From the NCBI RefSeq assembly GCF_018100785.1, contig NZ_JAGJEC010000001.1, forward strand, positions 806,001-870,000: a stretch of 64,000 bases of DNA. Direction: 5' to 3'. The notes beneath the pieces were generated by a model that saw nothing but the letters and a program-made list of their open reading frames with translations, was not told the origin of the DNA and searched no databases. Source of the stretch: Maribacter sp. MMG018. GTDB taxonomy: Bacteria > Bacteroidota > Bacteroidia > Flavobacteriales > Flavobacteriaceae. Shown one piece after another: positions 36,619-46,509 of the stretch; positions within the stretch are counted from its first letter, which is position 1; each line of letters starts with the position of its first letter. The position numbers and the translations under genes are program-made.

Positions 36619-37953
36619 TTATAATCGTTTTTGAAATGCCTTATAAAAAACTTGTTGAACGGCAGAACGTATGTGTAGGTCGTAGAGGTTTCTGTTTGCG
36701 CGGGTAGGGTATACCCGATTGGAGAGAAATATATATACCAATTGGTTTTTTGGGTCTGCCCACACAAAAGTTCCCGTAAAACCACTATGACCAAAACTTT
36801 CCGGACTAACTTCGGGTGCAGGGTAAGATTCCTCAAGGGGTAAAAGGTTGTTGTCTATAAGCGGTTTGTCGAAACCTAAGCCCCTTCTATTATCGTTTTG
36901 TGGATATTGTACACGTATGAATTCGTTCATGGTTTTTTCGGAGATGTAACGCTTTCCGGCATAGATTCCCTTTTGCAAGAACATTTGCATCATAATGGCC
37001 AAGTCGTTTGCCGTACCAAAAAGCCCTGCGTTGCCAGATATGCCTCCCAATAGGGATGCATTTTCATCATGCACCCAACCTTGGGTCAGGCGGTGTCTAA
37101 ATAAAGTGTCCATTTCGGTCGGAACAATTTTATTTGAAAAATTATGCGTGCTAGGTAAGAAACCAAAAGTTTTCATACCAAGTGGTTTGTAAAATTCTTC
37201 TTCGATATATTGTTCGTAGGGTATCCCTGTAAGCTGTGCAATCAATTCCGGAAAAATCAAGAACGTAAGACCCGAATATTTGTATTTCTTTTCAGCCGAA
37301 ACGGTAGAACGGTTTATGATTCGGTACATTTTTTTATTGAAGTTATTTTTTACATAAATACCTTCAAATACTTCATTTTTAAATCGTTTGTTTGGCTTTG
37401 AACGTAAAAACCTATTTTTAAACCGACCATTATTTTTTAGGGTTTCGTTTAAGAAAACAATGTAGGGTTCAAGACCCGCCTGATGTGCCAAAATCTCCCT
37501 TAATGTGATATTTCTTTTGTCTTTTTTATGTTTCCAAGGGGTCCAATAAGAGCTAAAGGGCGTGTCCAGATCTAATTTACCTTCATCTACCAATTTCATG
37601 AGGGCCGGTAGGGGCCCCATAATTTTTGTAACCGAGGCCAAATCATAAATGTCGTTTAAAGCGACAGGTTGAACACTGTCGTAGGTATGATAGCCATATG
37701 CTTTATGAAAAATGATATTCCCTTCTTTGGCCACCATAATTTGTGCGCCCGGAAAGGCATTATTTTTTATACCATTTGTTATAATGCTGTCTATTTTATG
37801 GTAAATGGCAACAGAATCCAATTCGTAGGCCGCCAAAGAGGATATTTGCAAACTCGACCCCACGGGTAGCGCCAATGGTTGCTTTTTATCTTCTTGGGCA
37901 ATAAGGGTGGTTACAAATAAACCAAATAGTATAAATAAATATTTAAGCATCAA
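36619..37953 (-). CDS. Exported serine hydrolase (beta-lactamase class C / penicillin-binding fold)
   Basis: A 444-residue exported hydrolase with a signal peptide ending near TLIAQ. The SxxK motif is SVTK (LASVTKIMGPLP, around residue 107), the YxN counterpart is YSGLTFL, and the C-terminal HSG motif is GHSGFTGT. The fold is that of class C beta-lactamases and DD-peptidases; in Bacteroidota such domains are also found fused to GH3 enzymes of peptidoglycan recycling, so a role in cell-wall metabolism is plausible. Substrate is unproven. Confidence 0.85.
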   Translation of the reverse strand: MMLKYLFILFGLFVTTLIAQEDKKQPLALPVGSSLQISSLAAYELDSVAIYHKIDSIITNGIKNNAFPGAQIMVAKEGNIIFHKAYGYHTYDSVQPVALNDIYDLASVTKIMGPLPALMKLVDEGKLDLDTPFSSYWTPWKHKKDKRNITLREILAHQAGLEPYIVFLNETLKNNGRFKNRFLRSKPNKRFKNEVFEGIYVKNNFNKKMYRIINRSTVSAEKKYKYSGLTFLIFPELIAQLTGIPYEQYIEEEFYKPLGMKTFGFLPSTHNFSNKIVPTEMDTLFRHRLTQGWVHDENASLLGGISGNAGLFGTANDLAIMMQMFLQKGIYAGKRYISEKTMNEFIRVQYPQNDNRRGLGFDKPLIDNNLLPLEESYPAPEVSPESFGHSGFTGTFVWADPKNQLVYIFLSNRVYPTRANRNLYDLHIRSAVQQVFYKAFQKRL

Positions 37954-37971
37954 ATTATGGTAAGGGTGGCA

Positions 37972-38961
37972 TTAACCCAATAGTTTTACCGCATCCTTGG
38001 CAAAATAGCTGGCTATGATGCTGGCACCTGCGCGCTTAATGGCGGTCAATTGTTCCATCATTACGGCGTCGTGGTCCAACCATCCTTTTTCTGCGGCTGC
38101 CTTCACCATGGCGTACTCCCCTGAAACCTGATATACGGCTATAGGAACATCTATCTCGTTTTTAAGGTCTCGGACAATATCAAGATAACAAAGTCCTGGT
38201 TTTACCATTACAATATCCGCTCCTTCATCGATATCTTGTTCGGTTTCCCTAATAGCTTCCAACCTGTTGGCATAGTCCATTTGGTAGGTTTTTTTGTCCT
38301 TGGGTACGTTTTTAATGTCTACGGGGGCAGAATCTAGGGCATCTCTAAACGGCCCGTAAAAAGCACTGGCGTATTTGGCGCTATACGCCATAATGCCGGT
38401 ATTGGTATAACCTTCATCTTCCAATGCCTCTCTGATACTCAGAATACGACCGTCCATCATATCGCTTGGAGCTACAAAATCGGCTCCTGCCTTAGCGTGC
38501 GACAAACTCATTTCCGTAAGTACTTCTACGCTTTCGTCGTTCAATATCTGACCATCTGTAACAATACCATCATGGCCGTAAGAAGAATAGGGATCCATGG
38601 CCACATCGGTCATTACCAACATTTGCGGACATGCGTTTTTTATCGTTTTTATAGCACGTTGCATCAACCCGTCAGGATTTAATGCTTCGGTACCTTTGTT
38701 GTCTTTTAAGTTCTCTTCCACTTTGGCAAAAAGTAGCACAGAGCAAAGCCCCATTTTCCATAGTTCCTTGACCTCTTTTTCCAACAGGTCCAAACTCAAA
38801 TTAAAATAATTGGGCATGGACGGAATCTCTTTCTTTACCCCTTTGCCTTCGGTCACAAAAAGTGGTACCAAAAAATCGCTTGGTGTTAGGGTCGTTTCCC
38901 TTACTAAATTGCGTATTGCCTGCGAGCTTCTAAGCCGTCTGTTTCTAATAAGTGGGTACAT
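37972..38961 (-). CDS. hemB: Delta-aminolevulinic acid dehydratase (porphobilinogen synthase)
   Basis: A 329-residue enzyme that joins two 5-aminolevulinates to porphobilinogen, the second step of heme biosynthesis here. Schiff-base lysines are in AYSAKYASAFYGPF and MVKPGLCYLD. The start MYPLIRNRRLRSS at 38961 fits HemB and is preceded by a perfect TACCTTTG box; a start six residues earlier lies almost on that box. It is separated from the rest of the heme genes by the helicase and a small gene. Confidence 0.96.
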   Translation of the reverse strand: MYPLIRNRRLRSSQAIRNLVRETTLTPSDFLVPLFVTEGKGVKKEIPSMPNYFNLSLDLLEKEVKELWKMGLCSVLLFAKVEENLKDNKGTEALNPDGLMQRAIKTIKNACPQMLVMTDVAMDPYSSYGHDGIVTDGQILNDESVEVLTEMSLSHAKAGADFVAPSDMMDGRILSIREALEDEGYTNTGIMAYSAKYASAFYGPFRDALDSAPVDIKNVPKDKKTYQMDYANRLEAIRETEQDIDEGADIVMVKPGLCYLDIVRDLKNEIDVPIAVYQVSGEYAMVKAAAEKGWLDHDAVMMEQLTAIKRAGASIIASYFAKDAVKLLG

Positions 38962-38976
38962 GTCTTTTCTTTTGTG

Positions 38977-38984
38977 CAAAGGTA
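38977..38984 (-). promoter_or_regulatory. Promoter -7 box of hemB
   Basis: The minus strand reads TACCTTTG, an exact TAnnTTTG match, about 16 bases upstream of the ATG at 38961. This position supports the later start codon. Confidence 0.6.
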
Positions 38985-39320
38985 AGGCAAGTGGGTTAAA
39001 TCTCCTTGTTTCCAGCTGAAATCTATGGGGTGTTAGGCAAAATTTCTGCGCTTAGTGAAACCGATCGTGAACGGTCGGCCATCAAGACCGGAATTTATAG
39101 TGAACCCCGGTATGGGAATGCTCGTTATGGGTACTATGAGTGAACTTTTCTGGAATCTGAAACTGGCAATCTCATTGATGGGCGGGCTTTTTTTAAAAGA
39201 GGATCATCATATTTGCAATAATTGGATAAGTGAACGTACTAGAAATATCTTTTTGCCTTTTGTTGTACTATTTTATTAGTTTTCCTGTTTAATTATGGAA
39301 TTAAAACTATACTAGGGTCA
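38985..39320. other. Intergenic region between hemB and the helicase gene
   Basis: About 335 bases without a gene that I can support. A 74-codon plus-strand frame (39055-39279) has no signal, no recognisable family and odd composition, so I do not call it. The sequence just before the helicase (39243-39320) is open in the helicase frame without an ATG. Nothing else is apparent. Confidence 0.5.
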
Positions 39321-41963
39321 TTGCGGCAACTTAATAAGATTTTAGAGTTCAAGTACACTTGGCGTAACTATCAACAAAGATTTTTAGATGGTTTTCAAGA
39401 ACATGTCAAAGATGGGCATTTACATGTAATTGCACCCCCGGGATCGGGTAAAACCATACTTGGTCTAGAAATGTTGATCCGTATTGGAAAACCTACATTG
39501 GTTTTGGCGCCAACATTGACCATACGAAACCAATGGCGCAGTAGATTGCTTGATTTCTTTTCTTCGGACGGTATTTTTGATGCTTACTCTTTGGATATTA
39601 AATCGCCTAGCGTAATCACGTTTTCAACGTATCAATCCTTATTTTCCTTATCAAAGTCATTTGGCGAGGATGAAGAACAAAAACTTCTAGAACATATAAG
39701 GGAGCATAAGATCGAAACCTTGATTTTAGATGAAGCACATCATTTAAAAAATGAATGGTGGCATTGTTTGTATCGCTTAAAGAAAATAGAAGGGCTTACT
39801 GTGGTGTCGTTGACGGCTACACCACCTTATGATAGTTCTACCGCTGAGATAAACCGCTATTTTAATTTATGTGGCCCCATAGATGATGAGATCGCAGTAC
39901 CCGATTTAATCAAAAATGGTGATTTGTGCCCGCATCAAGACTTTGTTTATTTCTCGAAACCGGAAGAAGCCCAAATTCGCTATATCGTAGGTTACAGAGA
40001 ACAGATTTTAAATTTTACGAACACCCTTATCGCCAACACGGCCCTACAGGAGCAATTGATTGCCTTGGATTTTTATACCGATCCTGAGCGGCATATAGAA
40101 TTCATTTATGAAAATCCAACATTCTTTTCGGCTATAATTATTTATTTGAACGCTTGTGGTTATACCGTTAACAAAGGCCATCTGAACATTCTTGGTTTTT
40201 CTGATAATAAGGTGGTCTTCCCGAGTTTTACGTACGAATGGTCGGAAGCCTTGCTTCAACATTTATTGGTGGATCAACGTGAAGTTTTTAGTGGTATGGA
40301 AGAGGTGCTTTTGCCAATAGAGAAAGAACTGAGACGTATAGGGGTATTGGAGCGCAGAAAGGTAAACTTTGTTGGTGATGAGTTATTGTACAGAAACCTT
40401 TCTAATAGTCCGAGTAAGCTAGAGAGTATATTCCATATTGTTAATAATACCGATGACCATTTAGGGGAAGGGGCTAGAACGGTGGTCTTGGCGGATTTTA
40501 TCCGTAAAGAATTTCTTGATTTTAATAGTAGCGATACAAGTGGCCTAAACAGGCTTGGGGTCGTACCGATTTTAAAATACCTATTGGTCAAGCAAAAGAA
40601 TAAGATAACGTTAGGGGTACTGACCGGTTCGTTGGTGATCTTGCATGAAAATACCCTGTTACGATTAAAACAATTATTAAATACCGATGTGCTTGGTGTT
40701 ACACCTGTGATAGGTTCGTTGGGTTATGTGTTTATCGAAGTACCCAGTACTTTAAAAAACCAAATAGCAGAAGCGGTCACACAGCTTTTTGAAGAAGGCT
40801 TGATCAAAACACTCATTGGTACCAAGGCGTTTCTTGGTGAGGGTTGGGATGCCCCTTGCATAAACACCCTCATACTTGCATCGTACGTAGGTTCATTTGT
40901 TTCTTCTAATCAAATGCGGGGCCGTGCTATTCGTGTCGATGCCGATAATCCGGGAAAAACAGGAACTATATGGCACTTGGCGTGTATAGACCCTACCGTT
41001 ACCGATGGAGGTAAGGATATGGAAAAATTACGGCAACGTTTTAATGCTTTTACGGGGGTCTCCTTACGGGATGAAATCTATATCTCCAACAGAATAGACC
41101 GATTGGTATTACCTTCGGAGTTCACTGAGGCTACCGATGTAGCATTGATGAACGAAGAGATGTTGCAATTGTCTCGACAAAAATCCGTCATCGAACAAAG
41201 ATGGGACAAGGCCATTGAAAAGGGTAACATTCTGGTTCATGAATTAAAAATACCGTTCGGCCAAGAATCATCTTTTTATAATACGAAAAAGTTAAAAGCA
41301 CTTAATGCAGGTAAGTATGTGATGCTAGAGGTTGTCTTAGGAGTTTCCTTGTTTGTTCCGGAATTTGTGATCAAAAATATAGGGACAGTTTTGAACAAGG
41401 GTATTTTGCAAACGCTTTATTTTTTTATAGCAGCTCTTATCGTGGGTTTTGGGCCTAAAACTTACAAGGCGATACAACTTTACTTTTTGTTCGGAAATCA
41501 GTACAAGAAGACTAAAAAAATAGGAAAAGCTTTATTGTCGTACTTGTTAGAAAGCAATACTTTAGGTTTTTCCTCTGCAGAAGCTATTCTGTGTGCCGAG
41601 CAGTCGGTAAAAGGTGTGTTTTCCATCTATTTGTTAAAAGCTAGCCAGCAAGACAGTAATTTGTTCGTTTCTTTGTTGGAAGAGATAATCGCCCCAATAG
41701 AAAACCCTAAATATCTAATGGTAAACAGTAGTTGGTTAAAAAGAAAATTGAGGGTTAGCAATTATTATGTGGTACCCAAGGACATAGGAAAGAACAAAAA
41801 GGAAGCTTCGTTGTTTCAAACGCATTGGAAAGCCCATGTTGACCGTTCTAGAATTTTATATACCAGAACACAGAAAGGACGCAAAGTTCTATTAAAGGCC
41901 AGATTTTCCCATCTTAAATATCAGTTTGAGGAAGTTTCAAAGAAGACGATTACCTGGAAGTAA
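39321..41963 (+). CDS. Membrane-anchored superfamily 2 helicase, function unknown
   Basis: An 880-residue SF2 helicase-type ATPase: Walker A PPGSGKT (residues 39-45), DEAH at 137-140, motif III SLTATPP (near 163) and motif VI QMRGRAIR, about residue 540. Between the two RecA domains lies a long insert (200-430). After the motor come two hydrophobic segments (about 667-720: YVMLEVVLGVSLFVPEFVI and YFFIAALIVGFG), unusual for a helicase, and a conserved-looking C-terminal domain. The TTG at 39321 is the apparent start, since the upstream open frame has no ATG or GTG. Function unknown; DNA or RNA processing, possibly at the membrane, is an inference. Confidence 0.75.
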   Translation: MRQLNKILEFKYTWRNYQQRFLDGFQEHVKDGHLHVIAPPGSGKTILGLEMLIRIGKPTLVLAPTLTIRNQWRSRLLDFFSSDGIFDAYSLDIKSPSVITFSTYQSLFSLSKSFGEDEEQKLLEHIREHKIETLILDEAHHLKNEWWHCLYRLKKIEGLTVVSLTATPPYDSSTAEINRYFNLCGPIDDEIAVPDLIKNGDLCPHQDFVYFSKPEEAQIRYIVGYREQILNFTNTLIANTALQEQLIALDFYTDPERHIEFIYENPTFFSAIIIYLNACGYTVNKGHLNILGFSDNKVVFPSFTYEWSEALLQHLLVDQREVFSGMEEVLLPIEKELRRIGVLERRKVNFVGDELLYRNLSNSPSKLESIFHIVNNTDDHLGEGARTVVLADFIRKEFLDFNSSDTSGLNRLGVVPILKYLLVKQKNKITLGVLTGSLVILHENTLLRLKQLLNTDVLGVTPVIGSLGYVFIEVPSTLKNQIAEAVTQLFEEGLIKTLIGTKAFLGEGWDAPCINTLILASYVGSFVSSNQMRGRAIRVDADNPGKTGTIWHLACIDPTVTDGGKDMEKLRQRFNAFTGVSLRDEIYISNRIDRLVLPSEFTEATDVALMNEEMLQLSRQKSVIEQRWDKAIEKGNILVHELKIPFGQESSFYNTKKLKALNAGKYVMLEVVLGVSLFVPEFVIKNIGTVLNKGILQTLYFFIAALIVGFGPKTYKAIQLYFLFGNQYKKTKKIGKALLSYLLESNTLGFSSAEAILCAEQSVKGVFSIYLLKASQQDSNLFVSLLEEIIAPIENPKYLMVNSSWLKRKLRVSNYYVVPKDIGKNKKEASLFQTHWKAHVDRSRILYTRTQKGRKVLLKARFSHLKYQFEEVSKKTITWK

Positions 41964-42007
41964 ATAGAAAGGCTCGGTTCAAAAAACGAACAGTGCTAAA
42001 TGTAGGG

Positions 42008-42160
42008 TTATTCTTTTTTTGATTTTGCCCTTTCCATAATAGCCTTAAGCCGTTCTTTACGCAAGGCCTCTTCCTTTCGAAGTTTGTTTTTCTTCCGATT
42101 TATAAGCTTGGTGTGTTTTGCTTTGTTGACCGTGTTTTTCGCTTTTCCCTTTTTGCCCAT
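42008..42160 (-). CDS. Small, very basic protein (50 aa)
   Basis: A 50-codon frame from the ATG at 42160. The product is over 40 percent Lys and Arg (MGKKGKAKNTVNKAKHTK, then RKKNKLRKEEALRKERLK) and predicted helical. It lies 6 bp from the hemF stop, as if part of that operon, and is oriented with it. Possible RNA- or ribosome-binding peptide; nothing more can be said. Confidence 0.6.
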   Translation of the reverse strand: MGKKGKAKNTVNKAKHTKLINRKKNKLRKEEALRKERLKAIMERAKSKKE

Positions 42161-42166
42161 AACCTA

Positions 42167-43069
42167 CTAAACCCAGTCTTTAGGTTGTTTTAAGACCTTT
42201 AGTAGTTTTTCTTCTTCACTACCTTCTTTTGGGTGGTGGTCGTAACGCCATTGAACGTGTGGCGGTAGGCTCATTAGAATACTTTCTATACGTCCGTTGG
42301 TCTTTAGGCCGAACAAGGTGCCCTTGTCATGTACCAAATTAAACTCGACATAGCGACCACGCCTTATTTCTTGCCAATCTCTTTGTTCTTGGGTGTAGGC
42401 AAGGTCTTTTCTTTTTATAACGATAGGTATATAACTATTCAGGAAGCTGTTGCCGACCTCTGTAACAAAATTGTACCAATTTTGCATGGTCATTTCTGGC
42501 GTAGCCTTGCAGTAATCAAAAAATAGGCCGCCAACTCCTCTGGCTTCGTTACGGTGTGTGTTCCAGAAATATTCGTCACACCTTTTTTTGTAAGTGTCGT
42601 AAAAGGTTGGGTCGTGTTTGTCGCAGGCATCTTTGCAAACCGTATGAAAATGAACGGCATCCTCCTCAAAAAGATAATAGGGAGTTAAATCTTGGCCGCC
42701 CCCAAACCATTGGTCTATAATTTCACCGTCTCTGCCGTACATTTCAAAATAACGCCAGTTGGCATGTACGGTCGGTACCATTGGGTTTTTCGGATGTAGT
42801 ACCAAACTGAGTCCACATGCAAAAAAATCAGCTTCTTCGACCCCGAAATAGGCTTGCATACTTTTGGGCAAAGCCCCATGTACCCCAGAAATGTTTACAC
42901 CACCTTTTTCAAAAACGTTTCCGTTTTCTATAACTCTGGTTCTACCGCCACCACCTTCTGCTCTCTTCCAAATATCTTGGTGAAAAGTGGCTTTACCGTC
43001 AATTTCCTCTAATTTATTGGTAATGGTATCTTGTAGGTTTTGTATATAATCGTAGAATTTATCTTTCAT
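42167..43069 (-). CDS. hemF: Oxygen-dependent coproporphyrinogen III oxidase
   Basis: A 300-residue enzyme converting coproporphyrinogen III to protoporphyrinogen IX with oxygen. Signatures: WKRAEGGGGRTRV, SLVLHPKNPMVPTVHANWRYFE, DQWFGGGQDLTPYY, HCDEYF-like CDEYFWNTHR, GGLFFDY and RRGRYVEFNLVHDKGTLFGL. I take the ATG at 43069 (MKDKFYDYIQ); the frame is open 29 codons upstream but into the GNAT gene. The start overlaps the end of the GNAT gene by 11 bp. An aerobic lifestyle is implied. Confidence 0.96.
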   Translation of the reverse strand: MKDKFYDYIQNLQDTITNKLEEIDGKATFHQDIWKRAEGGGGRTRVIENGNVFEKGGVNISGVHGALPKSMQAYFGVEEADFFACGLSLVLHPKNPMVPTVHANWRYFEMYGRDGEIIDQWFGGGQDLTPYYLFEEDAVHFHTVCKDACDKHDPTFYDTYKKRCDEYFWNTHRNEARGVGGLFFDYCKATPEMTMQNWYNFVTEVGNSFLNSYIPIVIKRKDLAYTQEQRDWQEIRRGRYVEFNLVHDKGTLFGLKTNGRIESILMSLPPHVQWRYDHHPKEGSEEEKLLKVLKQPKDWV

Positions 43070-43601
43070 TGGTTTTAATGTATAGTTCCATATCCAATAA
43101 TGCTTCCTCGGGAGGTTGATGCTCATTGGGCAAGGTTTCTTTCCAGATGTAACCACATTTTTCGGCTATACGAACACTTCCTATATTAGTTTTATGAACG
43201 ATGATTCTCAATTGGTTCAACTTTAATTTATCAAAGGACCAATTGGTCAAATGTTGCACTATTTTGGTAGTAATTCCCAGACCTTCGTATTGGTAACCGA
43301 TACAATAGGCCAATTCTGCTTCCAGTTTTTGGTAATCTAGACTTTTTACATATACCAAACCGGCCACGGTTCTTTCGATTTTGTTCTTCACTACAAACAA
43401 AAACTCGGTCTTATCTTGAAACTCCTTAACCTTTTGAGCTACAAAAATGGCAGAAAGTTCCGGTGTTAGGGTCGCTTCCAAGGTTTTGGGAAAATAGCGT
43501 TTTAATCGTGTGGCATTTACCGTGGTAAAATCACAAATGCGCCAAGCGTCTTTTTCTTGGACAGGGTTGATCTCGAAAATTCCTATATCAAAAGAATCCA
43601 T
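43059..43601 (-). CDS. GNAT family N-acetyltransferase (RimJ/RimL-like)
   Basis: A 180-residue acetyltransferase. Family motifs: ELAYCIGYQYEGLGITTKIVQHL (acetyl-CoA-binding part, about residues 95-120) and LRIIVHKTNIGSVRIAEKCGYIWKE. It resembles the RimJ/RimL group that acetylates protein N-termini or small amines. It overlaps hemF by 11 bp and so is probably cotranscribed, but there is no clear role in heme synthesis. Confidence 0.9.
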   Translation of the reverse strand: MDSFDIGIFEINPVQEKDAWRICDFTTVNATRLKRYFPKTLEATLTPELSAIFVAQKVKEFQDKTEFLFVVKNKIERTVAGLVYVKSLDYQKLEAELAYCIGYQYEGLGITTKIVQHLTNWSFDKLKLNQLRIIVHKTNIGSVRIAEKCGYIWKETLPNEHQPPEEALLDMELYIKTNER

Positions 43602-43897
43602 ACTGCAACTATCTAAGATTCGTTTATATTGTTAAATAGAGATTTGATAGTAGGCTCTTGCCTTTGCGTTTTATAGGTAAGCCGAAGCTTAAACACGTAA
43701 TCTGGCAATAAACATAAGAATAATTAGTATTACATTTTCTTAAATTAACTAGATTTCTGTAACCAAACCTGAGCACTCAAAACAAGAAGTTTTTCTAAGT
43801 TACTGTTTATATGGGGATAAACACCATAAAAAGTAAAAAGATAAGATTTGTAAAGACACGTAGCTTAACGGAAATTTGTCTTTTTTTTATTCCCGTA

Positions 43898-44929
43898 TCA
43901 AGATGCTTTAAACTCCTTTACGGCATCAATAAAGGCTTTGGCATTCTCTACGGGTACATTGGGAAGAATTCCATGTCCCAAATTGACTACATATTGGTCT
44001 TTTCCGAATTCATGGATCATTTGAGTGACCATTTTTTTAATTTCTTCGGGAGGCGAAAGCAAACGGGCAGGATCAAAATTTCCTTGTAGGGTGATCTTGC
44101 CGCCAGAAAGGTAGCGTGCATTTCTTGCCGAACAGGTCCAATCTACACCTAGTGCCGCTGCACCCGATTTGGCCATATCGCCAAGCGCGAACCAACATCC
44201 TTTTCCAAAAACGATTACAGGAGCCTCATCTTTAAGGGCGTCTATGATCTGTTGTATGTATTGCCAAGAAAACTCTTTGTAATCTACGGGGGAAAGCATG
44301 CCGCCCCAAGAATCAAAAACCTGTACGGCGTTTACACCGGCTTTTACTTTTGCTTTTAAATAGGCAATGGTGGTATCTGTTATCTTTTGTAAAAGTTCAT
44401 GTGCTACCACGGGTTGGGTAAAGCATAATTCTTTTGCCTTGTCAAATGTTTTGCTGCCCTGGCCTTGTACGCAATAGCACAATATGGTCCAAGGGGAACC
44501 GGCAAAACCAATAAGCGGTACTTCGTCTTCCAATTTCTCTTTGGTAGCGGTAATGGCATCCATGACGTAGCCGAGAGTGTCTTGTATATCGGGTACTATA
44601 ACACTGTCCAAATCTTTTTGTGAACGTATGGGGTTTGGTAGGTAGGGACCAAAATTTGGTTTCATTTCCACATCAATGTTCATTGCTTGCGGAATGACCA
44701 AAATGTCGCTGAACAATATAGCGGCATCCATACCAAATCTTCGAATGGGCTGTACGGTAATTTCCGACGCCAGTTCCGGAGTTTGGCACCGGGTGAAAAA
44801 ATCATATTTTTTCCTGATTTCCATGAATTCCGGCAAGTATCTTCCAGCTTGGCGCATCATCCATACAGGAGGTCTTTCAACAGTTTCGCCTTTTAAGGCC
44901 CGCAAAAATAAGTCGTTCTTTAAGCTCAT
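43898..44929 (-). CDS. hemE: Uroporphyrinogen decarboxylase
   Basis: A 343-residue enzyme converting uroporphyrinogen III to coproporphyrinogen III. Signatures: [16 protein letters not shown] (substrate-binding Arg), the [12 protein letters not shown] segment, [19 protein letters not shown] and NLGHGILP. Its start overlaps the stop of the hemC-hemD gene as ATGA, so the order hemA-hemC/D-hemE forms one transcript on the minus strand. Confidence 0.97.
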   Translation of the reverse strand: MSLKNDLFLRALKGETVERPPVWMMRQAGRYLPEFMEIRKKYDFFTRCQTPELASEITVQPIRRFGMDAAILFSDILVIPQAMNIDVEMKPNFGPYLPNPIRSQKDLDSVIVPDIQDTLGYVMDAITATKEKLEDEVPLIGFAGSPWTILCYCVQGQGSKTFDKAKELCFTQPVVAHELLQKITDTTIAYLKAKVKAGVNAVQVFDSWGGMLSPVDYKEFSWQYIQQIIDALKDEAPVIVFGKGCWFALGDMAKSGAAALGVDWTCSARNARYLSGGKITLQGNFDPARLLSPPEEIKKMVTQMIHEFGKDQYVVNLGHGILPNVPVENAKAFIDAVKEFKAS

Positions 44930-46509
44930 TGTTCTTTGTAATCTTCATTTACCAATTCTATGACACTTTCGATGTCCGGAATTCTAGCAACTTTTACCTT
45001 TTTAAAGTGTTTACGGGCTTCATTGGCCGTTGTTTCACCTATGCAATAGGCAATTGAATGTGGTTTGTTCTTCAACAGGTAACTTTCAATGGCAGAGGGG
45101 CTACAAAATATGATTCCTTCTACCGATTCGTCTATCGCTTTGCTAGATAATTTGGTGCGATAGGCCTCTACCTTGTTAACGGTAATATTGTTTTTCTCTA
45201 AAACGGAGGGTAATTCCTCTAAACTTAAATTGCCATGAAAATAGGTTACCTCTGTTCCTTCAAGATATTCTACCAGGTATTTTGCCAGATCGGCGGCATT
45301 GTTTTCAAAATGGGCTACTTTACCTATTCTCTTTTGTATAAGCCGTCTTGTTTTTCGGCCAACACAGTATATGTTCTCAAATTGTAGTTCGGCAGCACTG
45401 ATGTTCGTTAAAAGGCTCTCTACGGCATTCTTACTTGTAAAGACTACATTTTTCATTTCCTTTTTGAGCACCAAAGGAGAAATTCTATTGGGGCTTATCT
45501 TAATAAAATCCTCTGAATCTACTTTAATGGAAATATTAAAACGCTGTAATTGTTCTTCGGTCAGTTTTTTGGTAGAAAAAATGTTCGTTTTAAGATCGGC
45601 TCCCTGCAGTTCGTTCATTAAACGTTTTCCGCCCCTGCTCAAAATACTTTTGGCGGCATCTATACCTAATCTGTCATGTTTTCCCAATGGTGCCGTAAGC
45701 GCAGCCTCTAGTTTTTTAGAGCCATTTGCGGTCAATAACACACCCTTAAAGTTTACCGTTTCTTCCTTGTCTATGTAGGCCAAGGCTCCTATAGGGGCAG
45801 AGCATCCACCTTCCAATTCCCGTAAGAACTCGCGCTCTATTTTTGTGCAAATTTCTGTTTCACGGTGGTTCAGCTCCGCACAAATCTCCCTGATTTCCTC
45901 GTCGTGCTCCATGGCGACTACCATAATTGCCCCTTGTGCAGGTGCAGGAACCATCCAGGTAAGGCCGATGGTGTTTTTTGGCTCTAGGCCAATGCGTTGT
46001 AGACCGGCCGCGGCAAATATGGCGCCGTTCCAGTCATTATTCTGTAATTTCTCTAATCGGCTGTTTACATTTCCCCGTAAATCTACTACGGTATGGGTAG
46101 GGTATCGATTTAGCCACTGTGCTTTTCTTCTGAGGCTGCCAGTGGCAATAACGCCTTCAGGGGAACCTAAAAACTCTTCGTTGTCCTTAAAAGCGAGTAT
46201 GTCCATATAATTGGCCCGCTTCAGAACTGCAGCTTGTACAATTCCTTTTGGTAGGGCCGTAGGTACATCTTTCATGGAATGTACCGCAATATCAATATCG
46301 CCATTTAGCATGGCAATATCCAATGTTTTGGTAAAAACACCAGTTATTCCGAGCTCGTAAAGGGGTTTGTCCAAAACAAGGTCGCCGGTAGATTTTACCG
46401 GTACAAGCGTTACTTTATGTCCTAATGATTGTATTTGGTCTTTAACCGTGTTGGCCTGCCAAAGCGCAAGTTCGCTATCGCGGGTACCTATTCGTATGGT
46501 TCTGCTCAT
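44926..46509 (-). CDS. hemC: Hydroxymethylbilane synthase fused to uroporphyrinogen-III synthase
   Basis: A 527-residue fusion. Residues 1-305 are HemC, with [26 protein letters not shown] and the dipyrromethane cofactor Cys236 in [10 protein letters not shown]. From about 315 on the sequence is HemD-like: [33 protein letters not shown] and [15 protein letters not shown]. HemC makes the linear tetrapyrrole and HemD closes the ring as uroporphyrinogen III, so fusion channels an unstable intermediate. It overlaps hemA and hemE by four bases each. Confidence 0.93.
   Translation of the reverse strand: MSRTIRIGTRDSELALWQANTVKDQIQSLGHKVTLVPVKSTGDLVLDKPLYELGITGVFTKTLDIAMLNGDIDIAVHSMKDVPTALPKGIVQAAVLKRANYMDILAFKDNEEFLGSPEGVIATGSLRRKAQWLNRYPTHTVVDLRGNVNSRLEKLQNNDWNGAIFAAAGLQRIGLEPKNTIGLTWMVPAPAQGAIMVVAMEHDEEIREICAELNHRETEICTKIEREFLRELEGGCSAPIGALAYIDKEETVNFKGVLLTANGSKKLEAALTAPLGKHDRLGIDAAKSILSRGGKRLMNELQGADLKTNIFSTKKLTEEQLQRFNISIKVDSEDFIKISPNRISPLVLKKEMKNVVFTSKNAVESLLTNISAAELQFENIYCVGRKTRRLIQKRIGKVAHFENNAADLAKYLVEYLEGTEVTYFHGNLSLEELPSVLEKNNITVNKVEAYRTKLSSKAIDESVEGIIFCSPSAIESYLLKNKPHSIAYCIGETTANEARKHFKKVKVARIPDIESVIELVNEDYKEQ

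Noticed and set aside
39055-39279. A 74-codon plus-strand frame between hemB and the helicase
   Set aside because: No signal, no family resemblance, composition unlike neighbouring genes and no promoter box; probably chance.
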